A stretch of 64,000 nucleotides of DNA from CALNXN01 sp942490645. Its GTDB lineage: Bacteria > Pseudomonadota > Alphaproteobacteria > Rhodobacterales > Rhodobacteraceae. The DNA is taken from contig CALNXN010000010.1 of NCBI GenBank assembly GCA_942490645.1, forward strand, positions 310,001 to 374,000, in the 5' to 3' direction. The notes under the pieces were generated by a model. The model was not told where the DNA came from, made no database searches, and worked only from the letters and a program-made list of their open reading frames with translations. Of the stretch, positions 9,936 to 18,519 are shown one piece after another. The number at the start of each line of letters is the position of its first letter. The first letter of the stretch is position 1. A program made the translations under genes and the position numbers.

Positions 9936-10724
9936 ATGACACGCATAGTTTCGTTTGCCAAATCGGGTCTCGACATGGATGCGCTTCATCGTGCCATGCT
10001 GGATGCATTCTCTGACTACGTTCTTCCGATGCAACCAGATGGAGACACATTTCGATCAACGCTGAACACAAGAGGTTTCAATCCTGAGGCGTCCTTTGTT
10101 GCCGTCGATGACGATGAAGTCATCGGGTTTTGGAACGTGGCGGAACGCAACGCCAGACGGTATCTGATCGGCAGCGGCACACGGATCAACAGGAGAGGCG
10201 AAGGTTTATCATCAAGTTTGGGAAGGGCGGCAATCACAGCGGCAACGAATGCCGGGCGTGAGAGTTTTTGGCTGGAGGTCATAAAGGGGAACACAAGAGC
10301 CGAAGGTCTATACAGCAAGCTAGGCTTTGAGGTGACAAGGACGCTCGACTGTTATCGCCTTGATCATCCTTCTCCTGATCCAACTTCATGCAAAAAAACT
10401 GATTTTTCCACCGTCGCGAGTACGATTCAGCAGTATGCGACTTGGGAACCAACGTGGCAAAATTCCACTGAAACGATTTCCGGCGCACAGTTGACTTGCA
10501 TTCTTCATGATAGAGGAGGCGCAATTGTTGGGAAAGGTGGTGTCGTCCATCAAATTGCCGCCGCCGACGACCCCGCCTTGGCGGAACTTCTAGCGGCGTG
10601 CGCCGAATGTGGTTCGCTGACATTGGTTAACATCGACTCTTTTGACGGCGCCCTGCGTTCACTCCTTCTTGAGCTTGGGGCCGATCGTTTCATTAGCCAA
10701 TCAGAAATGCGCCTGTCTTTGTAG
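9936..10724 (+). CDS. GNAT-family N-acetyltransferase
   Basis: A 262-residue protein. The N-terminal half (about 1-150) is a GNAT domain: the motif A region has INRRGEGLSSSLGRAA in place of the usual Q/R-x-x-G-x-G/A, followed by LEVIKGNTRAEGLYSKLGFEVTRTLDCYRL, the classic motif B. The C-terminal 110 residues look like a second, degenerate GNAT-like half (ending LLLELGADRFISQSEMRLSL). Codon usage is less GC-biased than its neighbours, with AGA, AGG, ATA and GTA codons, suggesting horizontal acquisition. No ribosome binding site is obvious before ATG 9936. Substrate unknown. Confidence 0.8.
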   Translation: MTRIVSFAKSGLDMDALHRAMLDAFSDYVLPMQPDGDTFRSTLNTRGFNPEASFVAVDDDEVIGFWNVAERNARRYLIGSGTRINRRGEGLSSSLGRAAITAATNAGRESFWLEVIKGNTRAEGLYSKLGFEVTRTLDCYRLDHPSPDPTSCKKTDFSTVASTIQQYATWEPTWQNSTETISGAQLTCILHDRGGAIVGKGGVVHQIAAADDPALAELLAACAECGSLTLVNIDSFDGALRSLLLELGADRFISQSEMRLSL

Positions 10725-10800
10725 GGAGCCGCCATGAGAGCTTGGTGCAGGTTCGGGCAAAAAGGGGCTCAACCCGACCACCACCGCGCGGCTCTTTGCC

Positions 10801-11673
10801 TCAGCCCATCGCCGTCAGACGCTTGATCAGGCTTGACGTGTCCCAGCGCCCGCCTCCGAGTTTTTGCACGTCCTTATAGAATTGATCGACCAGTGCGGTG
10901 ACCGGCAGCGACGCGCCGACCTCATCGGCAGTGTCGAGACAGATGCCCAGATCCTTGCGCATCCAGTCGACCGCGAAGCCGTGATCAAACTGATCATCCA
11001 GCATCGTCTCGTAGCGGTTGGCCATCTGCCAACTGCCCGCAGCGCCTTGGCTGATCACCTCGACCACCGAACGGCCATCAAGACCGGCCTTTTGCGCGAA
11101 ATGCAGCGCCTCTGACAGGCCCTGTACCAGCCCCGCGATGGCGATCTGGTTGCACATCTTGGTCATCTGGCCCGCACCGCTTTCACCAATGCGACGGCAG
11201 ATCTTGGAATAAACGTCCATCACGGGAAATGCGCGATCGAACGCGCCCTGATCGCCGCCACACATGATCGACAGAACCCCGTTTTCAGCCCCCGCTTGCC
11301 CGCCCGAAATGGGCGCATCGACAAAGCTGATCTGATGCTCATTGGCTTTGGCGTAAAGTTCGGAGGTGACGGCGGCCGAAACAGTGGTGTGATCCACAAA
11401 AACCGACCCTCCGCTCATGCCCGCAAACGCGCCATCATCACCCAGACAAACGGAGCGCAGATCATCGTCATTGCCCACACAGGACATCACGAAATCGGCA
11501 CCCGCTGCGGCCTCGCGCGGGGTGCGGGCGGCACTTCCGCCATGGGCCTTTACCCAATCTTCCGCCTTGGAAAACGTGCGATTATAGACGGTAACGTCGT
11601 GTCCAGCACCCTGCAGGTGCCCCGCCATCGGGAACCCCATGACCCCCAAACCCAAAAAAGCCAGCTTGGCCAT
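10801..11673 (-). CDS. NAD(P)-dependent 3-hydroxyisobutyrate-dehydrogenase-family oxidoreductase
   Basis: A 290-residue beta-hydroxyacid dehydrogenase. The Rossmann fingerprint GLGVMGFPMAGHL starts at residue 7, the substrate loop DAPISGGQAGAE lies near 120, and the catalytic lysine is K172 in GQMTKMCNQ. Such enzymes oxidise 3-hydroxyisobutyrate, tartronate semialdehyde or related acids, or reduce succinic semialdehyde; the sequence does not choose between them. No valine-degradation or glyoxylate genes adjoin it. It is divergent from the acylase gene, with about 100 bases between the two starts. Confidence 0.88.
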   Translation of the reverse strand: MAKLAFLGLGVMGFPMAGHLQGAGHDVTVYNRTFSKAEDWVKAHGGSAARTPREAAAGADFVMSCVGNDDDLRSVCLGDDGAFAGMSGGSVFVDHTTVSAAVTSELYAKANEHQISFVDAPISGGQAGAENGVLSIMCGGDQGAFDRAFPVMDVYSKICRRIGESGAGQMTKMCNQIAIAGLVQGLSEALHFAQKAGLDGRSVVEVISQGAAGSWQMANRYETMLDDQFDHGFAVDWMRKDLGICLDTADEVGASLPVTALVDQFYKDVQKLGGGRWDTSSLIKRLTAMG

Positions 11674-11774
11674 GACACTCCCCTTTCATTCGGTGTTGCA
11701 TTCATCTGACCCTCTACCTAACAGTCAGGACCCAAGGGTCAATCATGCGCGCGCATGAAACAAGGGGCAATAGC

Positions 11775-14243
11775 ATGGCAGAACTGTTCAAATGGTTGGT
11801 CCGGCTGACGGCTGGTCTGATCACATTGGCGGTTCTGGGTGTGGCGATGGTGTACTACCTCGCGTCCCGGTCCCTGCCTGATTACGAAGACACCGTTGTG
11901 GTGCCGACGATCAGCGCCCCGGTCGAGATCGTGCGCGACAATGCCAATGTGCCGCATATCTTTGGCGAAACGGACACGGATGTGTTTTTTGGGCTGGGAT
12001 TTGCCCACGCACAGGACCGCTTGTGGCAGATGATGATGCTGCGACGCACGGCGCAGGGGCGTTTGTCGGAACTTTTTGGCAGCGCCACGCTTGAGATCGA
12101 CAAGATCATTCGCAGGCTGGATCTTTATACCCTCGCGGTGGCTTCGGTCGATGCGCAGGACGCACGCACGACGGCCGCTCTCCGGGCCTATGCGGCTGGG
12201 GTGAATGCGCGGCTGGATCAGATCAACGCCGAGGCGCTGGGGCGCGGCGCGCCGGAATTTTTCATGTTCAGCGCGCCTCTGGCCCCATGGCGGCCTGCGG
12301 ATTCGCTGTCGATCATCAAGCTGATGGGCCTGCAACTGTCTGGCCATCTGGATGCGGAGGTGCTGCGCGCGCGGGTGTCGCTGGCCCTGCCCGACCCTGA
12401 TTTGCTGAAAGACGTGCTGCCCAATGCGCCGGGCACCGGGGTCGCCGCCCTGCCCGAATATGCAAGCCTCGTACCCGGAGTGCCGCGGCGCTCCGCGCAA
12501 CACATGGGCGACGTGCATCCCTTGTCGCCCTTCAAGCGCACGGTCTTTGCGGGTGCCTCCAACGCCTGGGCCGCAGCACCCACACGTTCGGCCTCGGGCG
12601 GCACGCTTCTGGCCAATGATCCGCATCTGGGCTTCAGCGCGCCTTCGGCATGGTATCTGGCACGTCTGGAACTGCAATCGGGCGGCGTGATCGGCGGCAC
12701 CTTTCCGGGGATGCCCGTCGTTCTGACCGGGCGCAGCGCAGATCTGGGATGGGGGCTGACAACCGCCTATTTCGACGATCAGGATGTCTATATCGAAGAA
12801 TTGAACCCCGCCAACCGCGAAGAATATCGCACCCCGGATGGGTACAAACCCTTTGAGACCCGCGATTCCATCATCACCATCAAGGATGCCGAACCCGTCA
12901 CGCTGAAACTGCGCTGGACAGACAACGGGCCCGTGTTGCCGGGCACGCATTACAATCTGGCCAGCATCACCCCGCCTGCGCATGTGACATCATTGGCGTG
13001 GACGGGTCTGAGCGCGCGCGACACCTCGATGAGTGCCGCGATGCGCCTGATGGAGGCCAAGACCGTCGCCGATGCCATTGCAGGCAGTGAAGACTACCTG
13101 GCCCCGGCCCAGAACCTGACGCTGGTAGATCGCGACACCATTGCAATGAAGTCCATTGGAATGCTGCCGCGCCGGGACGCTGCGCACCAAAGCCGAGGCC
13201 GCCTGCCCAGCCCCGGATGGATCCCGGAAAACCGCTGGCAAGGGCGGATGCCCTATTCGGCCAATCCATCGTTTGTGGCACCTGCGGGCGGCATTCTGGG
13301 CAACACCAACAACAAAACGGTCGAGCGGCCTTTTCCCAACCATGTGTCCTATCTTTGGGGCGACACGCAACGGGTGCAACGCTGGCAACGTTTGATGCAA
13401 GCGCGCGAGGTCCACACCCGCGACAGCTTTATCGAGGCGCAACTGGATACCGTCAGCTTTACCGCGCGCTCACTCCTGCCGCTCATTGGTGCGGAGCTGT
13501 GGTTCACCGGCGAGGCCGCCCCCGAAGGCACGCCCGAACGCCAGCGTCAACGCGCGTTGATGTTGCTGGCGGGTTGGTCAGGCGAGATGAATGAACACCT
13601 GCCCGAACCGCTGATTTACGCGGCGTGGCTGCGCAGCCTGCAAGCCCGCATCATTCAGGACGAGTTAGGCCCGCTGGCGTCCGAGTTCACCCATGTCCAG
13701 CCTTTGCTGATCGAACGGGCGTTTCGCGATGTCGACGGTGCCAGCAAATGGTGCGACGTGATCCAGTCGGCCCCGGTGGAAACCTGCGCCGATATGGCCG
13801 AACTGGCGCTGGATGACGCGCTGATCTGGATCAACGAGACATGGGGCGGCGCGCTGGAATCATTGCGCTGGGGGGATGCGCATCAGGCCACGCACGATCA
13901 TCAGGTGCTGGGCGAAGTTCCGGTGCTGCGCTATTTCGTGAACATCCGCCAATCCACCAGCGGCGGCGACAACACGTTGCAGCGCGGGTTGACCAGCGGG
14001 CAGATGCCAGACCCCTTTCACAATGTGCATGGTGCAGGCTATCGCGGCGTCTATGATTTTGCAGACCCCAACAGTTCGGTCTTTATCACCTCGACCGGGC
14101 AATCGGGGCATTTCCTGTCACGCCATTATGACGACATGGCGCAGCTGTGGCGGCGCGGCGAATATATCCCCATGTCTTTGGATGAAAACCTTGCGCGGGC
14201 GGCGTCTGTCGGGGTCACGCGCCTTTTGCCCGGCCGCCAGTGA
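11775..14243 (+). CDS. Penicillin acylase family protein (Ntn-hydrolase), membrane-anchored
   Basis: An 822-residue N-terminal-nucleophile hydrolase that cleaves amide bonds after autoproteolysis into alpha and beta chains. Residues 5-27 form a single hydrophobic helix, suggesting an inner-membrane anchor with the catalytic part in the periplasm. The autoprocessing site is GASNAW, with Ser262 becoming the beta-chain N-terminus; the downstream motif GGTLLANDPHLG and the oxyanion/asparagine region GNTNNKTV are also present. ATG 11775 is preceded by AAGGGG, so I prefer it to ATG 11745. Relatives act on penicillins, acyl-homoserine lactones or unknown amides; the substrate here is not evident. 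Its stop overlaps the next gene's start (TGATG). Confidence 0.9.
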   Translation: MAELFKWLVRLTAGLITLAVLGVAMVYYLASRSLPDYEDTVVVPTISAPVEIVRDNANVPHIFGETDTDVFFGLGFAHAQDRLWQMMMLRRTAQGRLSELFGSATLEIDKIIRRLDLYTLAVASVDAQDARTTAALRAYAAGVNARLDQINAEALGRGAPEFFMFSAPLAPWRPADSLSIIKLMGLQLSGHLDAEVLRARVSLALPDPDLLKDVLPNAPGTGVAALPEYASLVPGVPRRSAQHMGDVHPLSPFKRTVFAGASNAWAAAPTRSASGGTLLANDPHLGFSAPSAWYLARLELQSGGVIGGTFPGMPVVLTGRSADLGWGLTTAYFDDQDVYIEELNPANREEYRTPDGYKPFETRDSIITIKDAEPVTLKLRWTDNGPVLPGTHYNLASITPPAHVTSLAWTGLSARDTSMSAAMRLMEAKTVADAIAGSEDYLAPAQNLTLVDRDTIAMKSIGMLPRRDAAHQSRGRLPSPGWIPENRWQGRMPYSANPSFVAPAGGILGNTNNKTVERPFPNHVSYLWGDTQRVQRWQRLMQAREVHTRDSFIEAQLDTVSFTARSLLPLIGAELWFTGEAAPEGTPERQRQRALMLLAGWSGEMNEHLPEPLIYAAWLRSLQARIIQDELGPLASEFTHVQPLLIERAFRDVDGASKWCDVIQSAPVETCADMAELALDDALIWINETWGGALESLRWGDAHQATHDHQVLGEVPVLRYFVNIRQSTSGGDNTLQRGLTSGQMPDPFHNVHGAGYRGVYDFADPNSSVFITSTGQSGHFLSRHYDDMAQLWRRGEYIPMSLDENLARAASVGVTRLLPGRQ

Positions 14244-14806
14244 TGACGCAGACGATCCTGTTTCACAAACCCTATGGTGTGCTGTCGCAATTCACCGACA
14301 AGGGCACCGCGGGCAGCACCCGCCCGACCCTGTCGGCGTTCATTGATCTGCCGGGCGTCTATCCCGCCGGGCGGCTGGATCGCGACAGCGAAGGTTTGAT
14401 GGTTCTGACCGATGATGGCCGGTTGCAGGCGCGCATCGCGGATCCGAAACACAAACTGCCCAAGACCTATCTGGTGCAGGTCGAAGGCGCGCCGGATGAC
14501 GCCGCCGTGGCGCGTTTGCGTGCGGGCGTGACGCTGAAGGACGGGCCCACCCGCGCGGCAGAGGTCACGCAGATCGACACGCCCGACCCATTGTGGCCGC
14601 GCGACCCACCGGTGCGGTTTCGCAAATCAGTGCCGGATCACTGGCTGCGCATCACCATATCCGAAGGGCGCAACCGTCAGGTGCGGCGCATGACGGCGCA
14701 TGTGGGCTTGCCGTGCCTGCGACTTATCCGAGTGCAGATCGGGCCATGGGCGCTGAACGCGCTGGCACCCGGCGCGTGGCGGCATGTGGCTGCGGATGGG
14801 CCTTGA
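14243..14806 (+). CDS. rluE: RluE-like 23S rRNA pseudouridine synthase
   Basis: A small (187-residue) RsuA/RluB/E/F-family synthase without an S4 domain, as in RluE, which modifies U2457 of E. coli 23S rRNA. The catalytic aspartate is D46 in AGRLDRDSEG, and the family's C-terminal motif EGRNRQVRRM is near residue 145. The start overlaps the acylase stop (TGATG); a GTG at 14240 is also possible. The exact target base is inferred from the domain layout only. Confidence 0.85.
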   Translation: MTQTILFHKPYGVLSQFTDKGTAGSTRPTLSAFIDLPGVYPAGRLDRDSEGLMVLTDDGRLQARIADPKHKLPKTYLVQVEGAPDDAAVARLRAGVTLKDGPTRAAEVTQIDTPDPLWPRDPPVRFRKSVPDHWLRITISEGRNRQVRRMTAHVGLPCLRLIRVQIGPWALNALAPGAWRHVAADGP

Positions 14807-14810
14807 TGCT

Positions 14811-15215
14811 CTAACTCAGGATCGCACGCGCGCCCCAGACGCCAATGGTCGCCGACACCCCCGTGAGCACCGTGCCCCAGGTCAAATCCGTGGCCACCAT
14901 CGTCCATGTCCAATCCTTGAGCGTGGCCATGTTGGTGAATTCATAGGTGCCGTAGGACATGGCCCCCAGCAACGCCGCGTGGAAAAACACCCACCCCAGC
15001 GACTTCTGATCCTGCAGCGCAGGCTGGCCAATGAAGTAAACCAGAACCGCCACATAGAACGCGTAAAACGCCAGCGCCGCCCCCAAACGCAGGTCTTCCA
15101 GCAATAGATCACCCAAGGCGCGTTCGAAGGTGGGCTTAATGATGTAGCTCAGCCCCAGATAATCGAAGCCGAGAAAGACGGCGAATGTTATGAGGTATAC
15201 TGTGGCAAAGGTCAT
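14811..15215 (-). CDS. DUF2177 family membrane protein
   Basis: A 134-residue protein with four predicted helices, matching the DUF2177 pattern: an N-terminal helix with FDYLG, then FFHAALLGAMSYGTYEFTN and a last helix with the characteristic DLTWGTVLTG. The function of the family is unknown. It converges on the pseudouridine synthase gene, with four bases between the stops. Confidence 0.85.
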   Translation of the reverse strand: MTFATVYLITFAVFLGFDYLGLSYIIKPTFERALGDLLLEDLRLGAALAFYAFYVAVLVYFIGQPALQDQKSLGWVFFHAALLGAMSYGTYEFTNMATLKDWTWTMVATDLTWGTVLTGVSATIGVWGARAILS

Positions 15216-15296
15216 GTCTGCGCTCCGGGCGATGATGGATTACCCGTAGACAACCCCCAAGAGCGGCAAAAGGTTCATCCCAAGAGGAAGAAACAC

Positions 15297-16595
15297 CTAA
15301 AGCTGAGCGAATTGCGCTTCTTGTTGCACGGTCCAGCGCACGGTGATGTCAAAGCCGTCGTCAGTCTGGTCTTCGCGCTCCACCAGATCATGAGCAAAGA
15401 GCCACGCACGTTTTTTGCCTTCCGCAAAGCTCAGATGTATCTCGGCCTCGCGCTTTGCGCCCTGTAGTTGCTGCGTGATGGCGGCAAGCAACCCATCCAG
15501 CCCCGCACCCGTCAAGGCAGAGATGGCAAAGACCGTATCGTCACGATCCGCGCGGGCCTGAACGGCGGCGGCGTCATCGGCGCTCAGTTGATCCAGTTTG
15601 TTCCAAATCTCAAACGATGGGCGGTCATCTTCCACACCCAGCGACGCCATGATGTCGCGCACATCCTGCGCTTGTTCCTCGGTTTCCGGGTGCGAGATAT
15701 CACGCACATGACAGATCACGTCGGCGGCCAACACTTCTTCTAGCGTGGCACGAAAAGCGGCAACCAATTCAGTGGGCAGGTTGCTGATGAAGCCCACCGT
15801 GTCGGACAGGATCACTTCTGGCCCATCGGGCAGATGCAGACGCCGCATGGTCGGATCAAGCGTCGCAAAGAGCATGTCCTTGGCCATCACGTCGGCACCG
15901 GTCAAACGGTTAAAGAGCGTCGATTTTCCAGCGTTGGTATAGCCCACGAGGGCAACAATCGGGTACGGCACCTTGGCGCGAGCGGCGCGGTGCAGCGCAC
16001 GTGTCTTGACCACCTTTTCCAGTTGACGGCGCAGGCGCACGAGTTGTTCGTCAATGGCGCGTCTGTCTGCCTCGATCTGGGTCTCCCCCGGTCCGCCGAC
16101 AAATCCCAAGCCACCGCGCTGCCGTTCAAGGTGCGTCCAGGCACGCACCAGGCGGGTACGTTGATAGCTAAGCGCGGCCATTTCCACCTGAAGCACACCC
16201 TCGCGTGTGGCGGCGCGGTCACTGAAGATCTCCAGGATCAAGCCGGTGCGATCCAGCAGTTTCAGCCCCCATGCTTTTTCGAGGTTGCGTTGCTGAACCG
16301 GGCTGACCGGGCCATCGACCAGCACCAATTCGATCTCCGCCTCTTCAAAGGCGTCCTTGAGTTCCTTGATCTTGCCCGAGCCGAAAAGCATGCCCGCACG
16401 CACCGTTTTGAGTGGCACGATGTCCGCGCCGACAACCTCCAACTCCGGCAACGCATGCGCCAAGGACACAGCCTCGGCCAAGGCGTGATCGGCCAGTCGC
16501 CGCTCCGGGTCGGATTTGATGTCAGGATGCAAAACCCACGCGCGGGTCACACGCGGGGTCGTGGTATCATCGATTTGAAACGGCGGACGGCTCAA
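15297..16595 (-). CDS. hflX: Ribosome-associated GTPase HflX
   Basis: A 432-residue GTPase that binds the 50S subunit and can split stalled or heat-damaged ribosomes. The N-terminal HflX domain ends in a coiled region (QIEADRRAIDEQLVRLRRQL) followed by the G1 motif GYTNAGKST near residue 217, G3 DTVGF and G4 NKLD. The start is a TTG (16595-16593) overlapping the hfq stop as TTGA, so translation is likely coupled to hfq. The hfq-hflX order is conserved in proteobacteria. Confidence 0.96.
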   Translation of the reverse strand: MSRPPFQIDDTTTPRVTRAWVLHPDIKSDPERRLADHALAEAVSLAHALPELEVVGADIVPLKTVRAGMLFGSGKIKELKDAFEEAEIELVLVDGPVSPVQQRNLEKAWGLKLLDRTGLILEIFSDRAATREGVLQVEMAALSYQRTRLVRAWTHLERQRGGLGFVGGPGETQIEADRRAIDEQLVRLRRQLEKVVKTRALHRAARAKVPYPIVALVGYTNAGKSTLFNRLTGADVMAKDMLFATLDPTMRRLHLPDGPEVILSDTVGFISNLPTELVAAFRATLEEVLAADVICHVRDISHPETEEQAQDVRDIMASLGVEDDRPSFEIWNKLDQLSADDAAAVQARADRDDTVFAISALTGAGLDGLLAAITQQLQGAKREAEIHLSFAEGKKRAWLFAHDLVEREDQTDDGFDITVRWTVQQEAQFAQL

Positions 16596-16831
16596 TTAGC
16601 GTCTTCGCCCTCATAAAGGCTGATGGGTTGGGACGGCATGATGGTTGAAATGGCATGCTTGTAGACCAATTGCGATTGCCCATCGCGGCGCAACAACACG
16701 CAGAAATTGTCGAACCACGTTATAACACCTTGCAATTTCACACCATTGATCAGGAAAATTGTCACCGGGACCTTGGTTTTGCGCACGTGATTCAGGAATG
16801 CATCCTGAAGATTCTGTCTGTCAGACGCCAT
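16592..16831 (-). CDS. hfq: RNA chaperone Hfq
   Basis: A 79-residue Sm-like hexameric RNA chaperone that promotes sRNA-mRNA pairing. It has the proximal-face QNLQDAFLNHVRK segment, Sm1 (VKLQGVITWFDNFCVLLRR) and the Sm2 signature YKHAISTI. The C-terminal tail is short, as usual in alphaproteobacteria. A terminator separates it from trkH upstream, so it probably has its own promoter between 16832 and 16920, which I could not pin down. Confidence 0.98.
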   Translation of the reverse strand: MASDRQNLQDAFLNHVRKTKVPVTIFLINGVKLQGVITWFDNFCVLLRRDGQSQLVYKHAISTIMPSQPISLYEGEDAN

Positions 16832-16920
16832 TTGAAATGCCTTTTTTTCTTACAGGTATCCGCGGACCGGACCCCCCCATTCGCGCCAGTATGAAGCGCG
16901 ACGGTCCGAGGTTCCACCCC

Positions 16921-16942
16921 AAAAAACAGTCCGTTACGGACC
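16921..16942 (-). terminator. Rho-independent terminator after trkH
   Basis: On the minus strand a GTCCG-TAA-CGGAC hairpin (extendable by one G-C pair with neighbouring bases) is followed by TGTTTTTT. It lies just downstream of the trkH stop and upstream of hfq, so it would end trkA-trkH transcripts before hfq. Confidence 0.65.
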
Positions 16943-16959
16943 TTTACCCGCAAGCCGTG

Positions 16960-18517
16960 TTATGCCCGCCACAGGTCCGGCGTCAAAAGCGCAATAATGG
17001 CAAGTGTTTCAAGCCGTCCCAACACCATCGCTGCACAGAGAATCATTTTGGCCGATAAGCCAAGTTCTGCCAAATGAATGGGCGTATCTGCGGCATGCTC
17101 AATCAGCGGGCCCGTTGTGGTCAGGCTGGCGACACTTAGAACCACGGCGTTCTCAAAGCTCACCCCCGTCAGGGTCAGAGCCACGGTGATCGCGGCCAGT
17201 GTCAACGCAAAAAGCATGAAGAAGATCCAGGCGATGAACGCCCCGTTGCGCTGCAGGCGTCGCCCATCCACTCCGGCCGAACTGACCGACGACGGATGCA
17301 CCAGACGTTCCATTTCACGCAACCCATTGAGGTAGAGCGCGAACACGCGCAAGAGCTTAACCCCACCCGCCGTCGTCGCCACGCCGCCCCCGATCAGCGC
17401 GAGACCCATCAGGATCAGCCCCGGCGTACTGAGGCCCGACCAGCTTTGCGGCGGTGCTCCAATCGGCGCTGGCAAACCCGGTCGTCGTCAGGAACGACAG
17501 CACAGTAAAGATCGAACCCCAAAGCGCGCGCAGCGCCTGTTGGAGATTTTCATCCGCAGAGACATCAAACGCCCCCAGCCAATGTCGCACAAAAAGGATC
17601 AGCGGTACGATCACCACCAGAAACAGCCCCAGACGAAACTCCGGATCGGTCCCTAGCCCACCTTGGGTCGCGGTGACCGTGTCACTGGAAAACGTCAACC
17701 GCGACAGCGCAAAGAGCATAAAGAGCAACATCACGGCCTCGCCAGGAATGCCGGACGCGCCCGCCTCCGTGCCCCCCACAGGCGAAATACCCGATGTCGC
17801 AAGCACTGACATCGCATGGCACAGGGCGACCAAGGCATCGTCGCCACTGATGATCAGCAACAGCCACAATACCCCCGTCAGCCCCACATAGACCGGGAAA
17901 AGCGTGCCCGTGATGCGCAGCAGCCGTTCACGTGGATCGGCACGGTCGAAAGAGTGGGCGACCGCATCGCGCCTGCCCGGTTCGGCCTGCGCCGTCACCT
18001 CAAAACCGCCCAGATTAAGCGGCGCAAGGATGGCGGATGCGGCAATCCACATCAGCAAGCCCCCCATCCAGCCCACCTGCGCGCGCCACAAATGCAGCGT
18101 GCCTGTCAGGCGCTCGGGGTCATCAAAGATCGTCGCGCCCGTTGTGGTAATGGAGCTGACCATTTCGAAATAGGCATTGAGAAAACTGGTGGTGCGCAGC
18201 CCTTCGTAAAAGGGAATGGCCAACAAGATCGGCAAAAACACGAACGTCGAAAATAGCGACATCAACGGACCCAGCGCCCCATGCCGTGGATCACGACCTG
18301 CATGGGCCACCGAAATCAGCACAAAGGTGATCAGCCCCAGCAAACCGACATAAAGAAAGGCGCGCGCCGATTCCAGATCGCGGGTCACTGTGCCATGCAC
18401 GGCCGGTACGATCATTGATAGGGATGCGGCCCCGAAAAGGAGCAAAAACAAGGGCAACCGCCACAAGTAGCGCGAGAAGCCCCCTTGTTTGGCCCGGATG
18501 TTTGGGCTGCGCGCCAT
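16960..18517 (-). pseudogene. trkH: TrkH potassium uptake subunit, interrupted by a frameshift
   Basis: Membrane subunit of the Trk K+ uptake system. Two overlapping frames together make a full TrkH: 17357-18517 encodes the N-terminal part with the first three selectivity-filter loops (SSITTTGATIF, SVLATSGISPVGG, FLTTTGFAS), and 16960-17475 continues with LILMGLALIGGGVATTAGGVK and the fourth loop (SLTTTGPLIEHA). Sense passes from one frame to the other around 17441-17456; the change equals one extra base. Total length 1558 bases corresponds to 518 residues if corrected. The gene follows trkA by two bases. Either the gene is broken in this strain or the base is an assembly error; a programmed shift is unlikely. 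Confidence 0.85.
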
Positions 18518-18519
18518 GC

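Noticed and set aside
16889..16903. ATGAAGCGCGACGG shared with the repeat near 21611
   Set aside because: A 14-base match is expected by chance in 64 kb and the surrounding sequence differs.
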